From assembly GCF_014650175.1 (NCBI RefSeq), contig NZ_BMUL01000005.1, positions 62,001 to 126,000 on the forward strand: a DNA stretch of 64,000 nt. Direction: 5' to 3'. The position numbers were made by a program, and so were the translations under genes. Below are positions 16,884-23,638 of this stretch, one piece after another. The notes below the pieces were generated by a model, which worked only from the letters and a program-made list of their open reading frames with translations, was not told the origin of the DNA and did no database searches. Each line of letters opens with the position of its first letter. The stretch's first letter is position 1. This DNA comes from Streptomyces termitum (GTDB taxonomy: Bacteria > Actinomycetota > Actinomycetes > Streptomycetales > Streptomycetaceae).

Positions 16884-16940
16884 GGCGGGAGGAACGGCGG
16901 GAGGAACGGCGGGAGGAACGGCGGGGGAACGGCGGGAGGG
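16884..16940. repeat. Tandem 12-bp repeat (GGCGGGAGGAAC)
   Basis: Three exact copies at 16884-16895, 16896-16907 and 16908-16919, then an 11-base variant and a partial copy, giving a purine-rich strand of about 57 bases in non-coding DNA. Confidence 0.9.
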
Positions 16941-17125
16941 GCGGGGGAAGCGCGGGGAGGGCCGGGGGAGGGCTCCCTCTCGTGCGCCGCCGTGCGCCGG
17001 TGCGCCGGGGTGCGGGACGGCGGGCCGCCCGGCGGGTGGCGGTGCCGGGTTCCCGGCGGTCCGCCCGGGCGCGGAACGGACGGCTCCTCAGGTGGCCGGA
17101 AAAAATCGGTCTTTGAGGGATGTTC

Positions 17126-17152
17126 ACTCACTCTCCAGAGTCAGTTTTGACA
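17126..17152 (+). promoter_or_regulatory. Imperfect 20-bp palindrome abutting a TTGACA -35 box of the SGNH hydrolase
   Basis: ACTCACTCTCCAGAGTCAGT (17126-17145) is a palindrome with one mismatch per arm, immediately followed by TTGACA at 17147-17152, about 70 bases before the start codon. Placement upstream of -35 suits an activator. The -10 box is not clear. Confidence 0.5.
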
Positions 17153-17222
17153 TGAACACTTCCCTGGCGGCCGATCCGATGCTACTTCCTGGTAGCGCAG
17201 AGATCCTGCTACTGGAGGTTCC

Positions 17223-18029
17223 ATGAAACTGTCACGGTTCGCGGCTTTCGCGTCCTCGCTCCTGCTCGGTTCCGTCCTCGCCCTCACCGGGGCGGGTGCC
17301 GCCCAGGCGGCCGGGACCGCCGCCGTCGACTACGTGGCCCTGGGCGACTCGTACTCCTCCGGCGTCGGCGCCGGCAGCTACGACAGCGCCAGCGGCGACT
17401 GCAAGCGCTCCACCAAGGCGTATCCGCGGCTCTGGGCGAACGCCAACGCGCCCGCCTCCTTCTCCTTCACCGCCTGCTCCGGCGCCGTCACCACCGACGT
17501 CACGAGCAAGCAGCTCGGCCCGCTCAACTCCTCCACCGACCTGGTCTCGATCACCATCGGCGGCAACGACGCGGGCTTCGCCGACGTCATGACGACCTGC
17601 GTCCTCCAGTCCGAGTCCACCTGCGTCAGCCGGGTGAACCAGGCCAAGGGCTACGTCGACTCCACCCTCCCGGCCCGGCTCGACGCCACCTACAACGCGA
17701 TCCGCAGCAAGGCCCCCAACGCCCGCGTCGTCGTCCTCGGCTACCCGCGCTTCTACCAGCTGAACGGCAGCTGCATCGCCGGCCTCAGCGAGACCGAGCG
17801 CACCGCGATCAACAACGCCTCCGACTACCTCAACGCCGCCGTCGCCAAGCGCGCCGCCAACCACGGCTTCGCCTTCGCCGGCGTGGTCCCCGCCTTCACC
17901 GGCCACGAGATCTGCTCCGGCTCGGCCTGGCTGCACAGCGTCAACTGGCTGAACATCGGCGAGTCCTACCACCCGACGGCCGCGGGCCAGTCCGGCGGCT
18001 ACCTGCCCACCTTCAGGAACGCGGCCTGA
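17223..18029 (+). CDS. Secreted SGNH/GDSL lipase
   Basis: 268 residues; GGAGG lies 8 bases before the ATG. Signal peptide to about residue 30 (AQAA). Block I ALGDSYSSG (nucleophile Ser43), block III SITIGGNDAGF (oxyanion Asn) and block V ESYHPTAAGQ (catalytic His) are intact. Six cysteines in the mature part match the three disulfides of the Streptomyces extracellular SGNH lipases (S. rimosus lipase type), and the length is identical to that group as I remember it. Hydrolyses acylglycerols and esters outside the cell. Convergent with the pseudokinase gene, 6 bases apart. Confidence 0.93.
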   Translation: MKLSRFAAFASSLLLGSVLALTGAGAAQAAGTAAVDYVALGDSYSSGVGAGSYDSASGDCKRSTKAYPRLWANANAPASFSFTACSGAVTTDVTSKQLGPLNSSTDLVSITIGGNDAGFADVMTTCVLQSESTCVSRVNQAKGYVDSTLPARLDATYNAIRSKAPNARVVVLGYPRFYQLNGSCIAGLSETERTAINNASDYLNAAVAKRAANHGFAFAGVVPAFTGHEICSGSAWLHSVNWLNIGESYHPTAAGQSGGYLPTFRNAA

Positions 18030-18035
18030 CGGAAG

Positions 18036-19034
18036 TCACCCGTCCGCGCCCGCACCCGGGGCGCCGGGAACGGCGGGGGCGGTGCTCGACGGCCCGCCCC
18101 CGCCCGGACCGGTGCCCGGACCCTCGTCCCTGACGGCCTGCCACACCAGCGCCCCGACGATGACGAGGAGTCCGGCCAGCCCGGCGGCGAGCACCGCGCC
18201 CCGCCGGGGGCCGCCCCGGCGCACCGGTGCGCCGGACGGAGCGGCGGCGCCCGCCGGACGCCCCCCGCCCGCTCCACCGCGCCCCCCGTGCTCCTCCCGC
18301 TCCTCCCCGCCCGTGTGCGCGGCGGGGCCCGGCGTCCCCTTCACCGCGGACGCCCCGTCACCCGCCGCCCGCACCCCGGCGATCCGCTCCAGCTCCCTGA
18401 CGGCCGCCGAGCGCGCGTCCTCGTCCCCCTCCGCCAGCCCGGCCACCACCGGGGCGAGGGGGCCCGGCAGGGGGGACCCGGTCATCCCGCCGAGCAGCGC
18501 CGCCAGCGACCGCGCGTCCTCCCCGGGGCCCGGCGCCGCGCCGTCCGCATCCGGCCCGGCCGTCCCGGTCGCGACGCCCGTGACCACCACCCGCCCGTCA
18601 TTGGCCAGCAGCACCCGGTCCGGGCCGAGGTCGCGGTAGGGGACGCCCGCCTCCCGGGCCGCCCGCAGCGCCGCGAGGACCCCGAGCGCGACCCGCGCCG
18701 CCTCCCGGTCCGGCAGCGGCCCGCCGGCCTCCAGGGTCTCCGCCAGCGTCAGCCCGCGGACCAGCTCCATCGCGATCCAGGGCCGGCCGTGCTCCACGGC
18801 CACGTCGTACACCTCGGCCACGCCGGGGCACCGGATCGCCCGGGCGGCCCGCGCCTCGCGCTCGACCCGGGCGTACAACGCCCGTTCCGCAGAGGCGTCG
18901 AGGCCCGGCGGCGCGTGCACCTCCTTGACGGCCACCTCGCGGCCGAGCGCCTCGTCCCGGGCGCGCCAGACGATTCCCGCCGCACCCTCCGCGAGGGCGT
19001 CGAGCAGCCGGTAGCGGCCCGCGATCAGGGTCAT
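18036..19034 (-). CDS. Ser/Thr protein kinase homologue with degenerate active site (pseudokinase), one TM helix
   Basis: 332 residues. The N-terminal 220 residues are kinase-like: VAVKEV keeps the ATP lysine (K37). The glycine loop reads AEGAAGIVW, the catalytic loop YRDLGPDRVLL replaces HRDLKPxNVLL (the Asp is kept as D135, but Lys becomes Gly137 and Asn becomes Arg140), and the DFG position reads TGV (152-154). The metal-binding Asn and Asp are thus both missing, so phosphotransfer is unlikely. A Gly/Ala/Pro-rich region, one membrane helix (GAVLAAGLAGLLVIVGALVW) and a short outer tail follow. Probably a membrane-bound pseudokinase that binds ligand or partner. Confidence 0.85.
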   Translation of the reverse strand: MTLIAGRYRLLDALAEGAAGIVWRARDEALGREVAVKEVHAPPGLDASAERALYARVEREARAARAIRCPGVAEVYDVAVEHGRPWIAMELVRGLTLAETLEAGGPLPDREAARVALGVLAALRAAREAGVPYRDLGPDRVLLANDGRVVVTGVATGTAGPDADGAAPGPGEDARSLAALLGGMTGSPLPGPLAPVVAGLAEGDEDARSAAVRELERIAGVRAAGDGASAVKGTPGPAAHTGGEEREEHGGRGGAGGGRPAGAAAPSGAPVRRGGPRRGAVLAAGLAGLLVIVGALVWQAVRDEGPGTGPGGGGPSSTAPAVPGAPGAGADG

Positions 19035-19331
19035 GGGCCCACGGTAGCCGCCCCCTTGGCGGGTGGCGACCCAGAGGAACGCCCCTCGGTGGCGGAGATC
19101 ACACCGGTCCCCGTGTCCGGATCAGGACCCCCGGCGTGCAGGATGGTTCGTGACGGTTCGGCAGGTGTTCGAACGCTGTCCAAGTCGCCCTGGAATCAGA
19201 TGGATTCGGAGGGTCACCGTCAACCCCCGTACGAGTGCCGTACATCCTGACGGCGGGATACACGCGTGTCACCATGGGGCGATAGGGTTAACCTGCCCGG
19301 GTCGGGTGCCCTCGTACGGGTGGGGAGTGAC
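19035..19331. other. 297-base divergent intergenic region
   Basis: No gene seen. GATAGGGTTAAC near 19284-19295 contains a TAGGGT -10-like box that could serve the small gene starting at 19332. Confidence 0.5.
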
Positions 19332-19604
19332 ATGGAACAGACAACGATGCGCAGCAGGCCGCGTGTGCCTGCCATCACCTGCGGGAGCAGTGCGACCAGT
19401 TCGCGGCTCGACCGCCATCTCGCGGTGCTCGGCGGACCCGCCATACCGCAGCGGGAGGCGGCCGAGGCGACGCTCCTCATGCGGGAGCTGACGACGCGTC
19501 GCCACGAGACGCCGGCCCAGAGCCCGCACGGCGGTCGTGCGCGGGTCTCCCTCTTCGCCCCGCTCCGCCGCCTGCGCCGCACCCTCTTCGGCACGCGCCA
19601 CTGA
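19332..19604 (+). CDS. Small conserved basic protein, function unknown
   Basis: 90 residues. The ATG at 19332 is preceded by GGGGAG at good spacing. The protein is rich in Arg and Ser/Thr (SRLDRHLAVLGGPAIPQREAAEATLLMREL), ends RRLRRTLFGTRH, and has no membrane segment. The middle LDRHLAVLGGP..EAAEATLLMREL looks like two amphipathic helices. I do not recognise a characterised family. It stands alone, between the pseudokinase and a type ISP-like gene, with a hairpin downstream. Confidence 0.65.
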   Translation: MEQTTMRSRPRVPAITCGSSATSSRLDRHLAVLGGPAIPQREAAEATLLMRELTTRRHETPAQSPHGGRARVSLFAPLRRLRRTLFGTRH

Positions 19605-19693
19605 CCGCACGCGGCGCACCAGGGCCCGGACCCGCGTACCCGACGCGCTCCGCCCGCCCCGGTCCGCCGCCCGCACCCATCCCGCACGCCGAG

Positions 19694-19725
19694 AGCGCCG
19701 GACGCGTCCCCGCCCGTCCGGCGCT
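19694..19725. terminator. Perfect 11-bp hairpin between convergent genes
   Basis: AGCGCCGGACG and its complement flank a 10-base loop, 90 bases after the small gene and 43 bases beyond the end of the type ISP-like gene. Confidence 0.7.
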
Positions 19726-19767
19726 TCGTCGTACCCCCGCACCGGGGCGCGCGGCCGCCCCGCCCCG

Positions 19768-21006
19768 TCACACCAGCGTGAACTGGCCCTCCGGGCCCTC
19801 CTCGCGGTGGTCGAGCACCGAGGCCGGGCGGCGCGCCCGGTCCGGCACCGGCAGCACCCCCGCCGCCCGCAGCGCCGCCCGGCCCGGCCCGCCGCCCGCC
19901 GCGAACGGCGCGCGCTCCGCCTCCCGGCCGCCCAGCAGCGCCAGCACCGTCACCAGGTCGAGCAGTTCCGAGGTCCACTCCTGCGGCCAGGCCGCCGGGC
20001 CGATCGCCTCCAGCGAGCCCGGCTCGGCCGGCGCGGTCCGGCGGGCGAACCACCGCTCCAGCACCCGCACCCCGCCCACCCGGTACGCCCAGGCCGCCTC
20101 CGGCACCGGCGAGATCCGGCCCCCTCCGACCTCCAGCACCTCCCCGCCGGGGTCGTACGAGGGAGCCCCGGGCCGCGCCGGGAGCGCCGCCCGCACATAG
20201 GGCCTCCGGCCGCCCGGCAGCCGGGGCCGCGTCCCCGACAGGGCGCCCCGCAGCTGCACGTCCAGGAGCTCCCGGCCGAGCGCCGTCCCCGCCTCCCACG
20301 CCGCCCGGTCCACGGGCAGCGGTACCCGGCAGCCCGCGGGGGAGGGGACCGCGGCGGCCGCCGCCCAGGCCGCCCACTCCAGCGGGTCCGCCGGACCGCG
20401 CCCCGCGCCGTACCGCTCGCCGAGGAAGCCGAGCAGCCCTGGCGCCAGATTGGGCTCGGCGCCGCCGGGGCGCCGGAAGAGCGGCCGGATCCGGCCCGGC
20501 CGGCCCGCCGGGGACCGCCCCTCGGGCAGCGCGCCGGTCGCCAGCAGTGCCGGTCCGGCCGCCCCCGGCACGTACCCCTGCTCCACGAGGAAGAGCTGCG
20601 GCGCGCCCGCCACCCGCCACAGCTCCGGGCGCGCGGTGTCGATCAGCCGGTGGTCGGGGAGCAGCCACTGCTCGTCGAAGGGGTCGGCCAGCACCCGTAC
20701 CGGCTCGGGGCAGGGGCCGTCCTCGCGGGCGAACCGCCCGGTCCCGGTGCGCTGCCCGGGCAGCGCCGCCACCGCCGTGTCCGGGGTGCGCGCCCGGCTC
20801 GGCCGGAACAGCGCGGCCCGCTCGCCGCCCTCCGCCGCGACCAGCCGGTCCCACCGCCCGCGCAGCGTCCGGACGTCGGGCGCGACGATCCACGCCCGGC
20901 CGAACCGCAGCGGCGCCGCCGACCACGGCATCAGCTCGTCGAGCAGGGGCGTGTCCTCGCCCGGGGGAAGGGCCTGCTGCCGGGGAGCCTCAGTCACGCC
21001 CCGCAT
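19768..21006 (-). CDS. Free-standing type ISP restriction-modification C-terminal specificity-like protein
   Basis: 412 residues from ATG 21006 (an in-frame GTG at 20997 is an alternative). MPWSAAPLRFGRAWIVAPDVRTLRGRWDRLVAAEGGERAALFRPSRAR matches the start of the type ISP C-terminal domain, which in full-length enzymes (about 1,500 residues) reads DNA sequence next to the helicase-like nuclease and methyltransferase. Neither a nuclease, helicase nor SAM-binding motif occurs here, and no modification gene is nearby. Short homologues of this kind are widespread in Streptomyces in my recollection, so it is a conserved single-domain protein and not a broken fragment. Possible DNA-binding role; function unproven. 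Confidence 0.68.
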   Translation of the reverse strand: MRGVTEAPRQQALPPGEDTPLLDELMPWSAAPLRFGRAWIVAPDVRTLRGRWDRLVAAEGGERAALFRPSRARTPDTAVAALPGQRTGTGRFAREDGPCPEPVRVLADPFDEQWLLPDHRLIDTARPELWRVAGAPQLFLVEQGYVPGAAGPALLATGALPEGRSPAGRPGRIRPLFRRPGGAEPNLAPGLLGFLGERYGAGRGPADPLEWAAWAAAAAVPSPAGCRVPLPVDRAAWEAGTALGRELLDVQLRGALSGTRPRLPGGRRPYVRAALPARPGAPSYDPGGEVLEVGGGRISPVPEAAWAYRVGGVRVLERWFARRTAPAEPGSLEAIGPAAWPQEWTSELLDLVTVLALLGGREAERAPFAAGGGPGRAALRAAGVLPVPDRARRPASVLDHREEGPEGQFTLV

Positions 21007-21051
21007 GCTAACGAGCGCCGTCCGTGCGGGGCCAGCGCCGCCCGCCCGGTC

Positions 21052-21801
21052 TCAGCGGGCCTCGACGGTCACCGTGAAGGAGAAGCGGTCGCCGCGGTAG
21101 CGGATGCGGGCGACGTCGACGACGCGGTTGTCCTCGTCGTAGGTGACGCCGGTGTAGTGCAGGATCGGGGAGAGCAGCGGGACGCGGAGCAGTTCGGCCG
21201 TGGCGGGGTCGGCGAGCCGGGCCTCGACGGTGTCGGTGATCCGGCTGATGCGGACGCCGACGACGTCCCGGAGCACCTTGGTCATCGGCCAGCGCTCCAG
21301 GTCGGCCGGGTCGATGGCGGCGGCGAACTCGGGCCGCACCGCGTTCTCCGCCCAGTTCGTCGGCTCGTCGCTCTCGCCGTCGGAGCGCAGCCGCCGGTAG
21401 GTCACGACCTCCGTCAGGTCGGCGAAGTGCTCGGCCAGTTCGCCCGGCACCGGCTCCGGGCCGTGGCCGAGGACCGTCGTCCGCTCGCCCGACTGCTGGG
21501 CCACGATCGCGTCGATCGAGCCGAGCAGCCGGCGCGGGGCGGAGCGGCGGGCGCCCGGCTCGATGAAGGTGCCGCGCCGCCGGTGCCGGCTGATCAGCCC
21601 CTCCTCCTCCAGCTCCTTCAGCGCCTGCCGCATGGTCAGCACGCTGACGCCGTAGTGCGCGGCGAGCCGTTCCTCGGTGGGCAGCCGCAGGGAGGCGTCG
21701 GAGGTGCGGCCCAGTATGGAGGCGCGCAGGGACTGCGAGACCTGGTACCACAGCGGGAGCTTGCGGTTCAGGACCAGCGAGTCGGGGGCGAAGGCGGTCA
21801 C
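21052..21801 (-). CDS. GntR/HutC-family regulator with UTRA domain, likely regulator of hmgA
   Basis: 249 residues from GTG 21801. Winged helix at residues 10-80 (LPLWYQVSQSLRASILG ... LPTEERLAAHYGVSVLTMRQALKELEEEGLISRHRRRGTFI), then a UTRA ligand-binding domain (about 95-245). The gene follows hmgA on the same strand after 43 bases with no terminator between, so it is probably co-transcribed and senses an aromatic-amino-acid catabolite. The palindrome upstream of hmgA at 23209 is its obvious candidate target. Confidence 0.88.
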   Translation of the reverse strand: MTAFAPDSLVLNRKLPLWYQVSQSLRASILGRTSDASLRLPTEERLAAHYGVSVLTMRQALKELEEEGLISRHRRRGTFIEPGARRSAPRRLLGSIDAIVAQQSGERTTVLGHGPEPVPGELAEHFADLTEVVTYRRLRSDGESDEPTNWAENAVRPEFAAAIDPADLERWPMTKVLRDVVGVRISRITDTVEARLADPATAELLRVPLLSPILHYTGVTYDEDNRVVDVARIRYRGDRFSFTVTVEAR

Positions 21802-21844
21802 GGCGGTCTCCGTACGACGGCGCGGCGGGGCGGCTGGGCGGACT

Positions 21845-23167
21845 CTACGGCCGGAAGTGGCGCTCCAGACCCTGCCACACGTCGTCATAGCCCCGCTGGA
21901 GGTGGTCGGCGTCGGCGGCCTGCGCGGTCGCCGTCACCGGCCAGCGGGTCTCGAACATGAAGGCCAGGCCGTCGTCGATCTTCTGCGGCCTCAGCTCGGC
22001 GGCGCTGGCCCGGTCGAAGGTCTCCCGGTCGGGGCCGTGCGCGGACATCATGTTGTGCAGCGAGCCGCCGCCGGGCACGAAGCCGCCCTTCCCGGCGGTC
22101 TTGGCGTCGTACGCGCCCTCGATCAGGCCCATGTACTCGCTCATCACGTTCCGGTGGAAGTACGGCGGCCGGAAGGTGTCCTCGCCGACCAGCCAGCGCG
22201 GGGCGAAGACCACGAAGTCGACGCCGGCCAGGCCGGGGGTGTCGGAGGGGGAGGTCAGCACGGTGAAGATCGACGGGTCGGGGTGGTCGTAGGAGATCGA
22301 CCCGATGACGTTGAAGCGGCGCAGGTCGTAGACGTACGGGGTGTGGTTGCCGTGCCAGGCGACGACGTCCAGCGGGGAGTGGTCGTAGGTCGCGGTCCAG
22401 AGGTTGCCGCAGAACTTGTTGACGACCTCGACCGGGCCCTCGACGTCCTCGTAGGCGGCGACGGGGGCGCGGAAGTCCCGGGCGTTGGCCAGGCCGTTGG
22501 CGCCGATCGGGCCGAGGTCGGGGAGCTGGAAGGGGGCGCCGTAGTTCTCGCAGACGTAGCCGCGGGCGGTCGCGTCGAGCAGTTCGACGCGGAAGCGGAC
22601 GCCGCGCGGGATCAGCGCCGTCTCGCCGGGGTGGACGGCCAGCAGGCCCAGCTCGGTGCGGAGCAGCAGGCCGCCGAGCTCGGGGACGATCAGCAGCTCG
22701 CCGTCGGAGTCGCCGAAGACCCGCTCCATGGAGGTGTCGGCGTGGTAGAGGTGCACGGCCATGCCGGCGCGCTGGGCCGCGTCGCCGTTCCCGCCGAGGG
22801 TCCACAGGCCGGCCAGCCAGTCGGTGCCGGGCGCCGGGTCCGGCAGCGGGTCCCAGCGGAGCCGGTTGGGGTCCGGCACGGCCTCGGTGAACGGCGCGGT
22901 GCGCACGGCGCCGTTGTCGGCCCGGACGAACGGCGGGTGCGCCGCCGAAGGGCGGATCCGGTACAGCCAGGAGCGCCGGTTGTACGCCCGGGGCTCGGTG
23001 AACGCGCTGCCGCTCAGCTGCTCCGCGTAGAGCCCGAGCGGGGCGCGCTGCGGCGAGTTTCGTCCCTCGGGGAGGGCCCCGGGGAGCGCCTCCGACGCGT
23101 GCTCGTTGCCGAAACCGGTGCTGTAGGTGAGCGCCTCGGCCGTCTTCCTGGCCTGCTCGGTCGTCAT
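21845..23167 (-). CDS. hmgA: Homogentisate 1,2-dioxygenase
   Basis: 440 residues from ATG 23167; a GTG eight codons upstream is less likely because CAGGAGCGGG supplies a ribosome site for the [31 protein letters not shown] is the family N-terminus. Iron ligands are in [14 protein letters not shown] (His and Glu) and in the [14 protein letters not shown] region. The enzyme opens the ring of homogentisate to maleylacetoacetate in tyrosine/phenylalanine breakdown; its loss gives brown melanin-like pigment. First gene of a unit with the GntR gene. Confidence 0.97.
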   Translation of the reverse strand: MTTEQARKTAEALTYSTGFGNEHASEALPGALPEGRNSPQRAPLGLYAEQLSGSAFTEPRAYNRRSWLYRIRPSAAHPPFVRADNGAVRTAPFTEAVPDPNRLRWDPLPDPAPGTDWLAGLWTLGGNGDAAQRAGMAVHLYHADTSMERVFGDSDGELLIVPELGGLLLRTELGLLAVHPGETALIPRGVRFRVELLDATARGYVCENYGAPFQLPDLGPIGANGLANARDFRAPVAAYEDVEGPVEVVNKFCGNLWTATYDHSPLDVVAWHGNHTPYVYDLRRFNVIGSISYDHPDPSIFTVLTSPSDTPGLAGVDFVVFAPRWLVGEDTFRPPYFHRNVMSEYMGLIEGAYDAKTAGKGGFVPGGGSLHNMMSAHGPDRETFDRASAAELRPQKIDDGLAFMFETRWPVTATAQAADADHLQRGYDDVWQGLERHFRP

Positions 23168-23208
23168 CGCCCGCTCCTGTCCTGAATGCACGGGCCGTGC
23201 CCGCGAAA

Positions 23209-23236
23209 GGAATCCTATGGATGACCGTAGGATTCC
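23209..23236. promoter_or_regulatory. Perfect palindromic operator upstream of hmgA
   Basis: GGAATCCTA and TAGGATTCC are exact complements separated by 10 bases, starting 42 bases upstream of the hmgA start. This is the size and spacing of a dimeric winged-helix regulator site; the adjacent GntR protein is the likely ligand. Confidence 0.65.
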
Positions 23237-23638
23237 GCGCGGCTCCCGTCAACGGGGCGGACGGCACGGGTCCGCGATCCGTTCCGGCCCGATCCGGCGT
23301 CCGGCCCCGGCGCTGTCCGGTAACCGCCGGTCGGGCGGCCGGGATACGGCCCCGGTTCCGCCGGGGACCGGCCGGTCGGGGCAGCCGCGGCCCGGCCCGC
23401 GGCCCGGTCGGGCCCGGCGGCGGCCCGCCGCCGGATCCGGCCGGGAACCGCCCCTGGGGGCGGCCGCGATCCGGGCTCGGGCCCGGGCGGGAGTCGTTCC
23501 CGGGCCTGGGCGAGGCCCGCCCCCGGGCCCGGTCGGGAACCGCCTCCGGACCAGGTCGCGGCCCGCCCCCGGATCCACTCGTGATCCGTGCCCGCACGGC
23601 GGGGTCAAAAAGATGAACAATGCTCTACTCTCGCGGCC
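23237..23638. other. 400-base extremely GC-rich intergenic region with dispersed short repeats
   Basis: No gene seen. The segment is built from variants of CGGGAACCGCC, GGCCCG and CCGGATCC in alternating arrangement. The last 50 bases become AT-richer (TCAAAAAGATGAACAATG...) and hold the promoter of the beta-helix gene; TACTCT lies 9 bases before its ATG. Confidence 0.6.

Larger units (their letters stand above)
16481..17222. other. 742-base intergenic region with promoters and a 12-bp tandem repeat
   Basis: I find no convincing gene here. About 16700-16880 is notably less GC-rich than its surroundings and probably holds the promoter of the minus-strand glycosyltransferase operon. A 12-bp tandem repeat lies at 16884-16940. 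The right end (17120-17222) holds the promoter elements of the SGNH hydrolase gene. ORFs at 16588-16866 and 16398-17150 lack ribosome sites and family resemblance. Confidence 0.7.

Noticed and set aside
16884..16940. CRISPR-like repeat array
   Set aside because: The 12-bp units are directly adjacent with no spacers, and there are no cas genes.
16398..17150. Possible gene in the 742-base gap (also 16588-16866)
   Set aside because: No ribosome-binding site, no recognisable motif, and the frame runs through a tandem repeat.
19768..21006. Active restriction-modification system
   Set aside because: No nuclease, helicase or methyltransferase motif in this protein or its neighbours.
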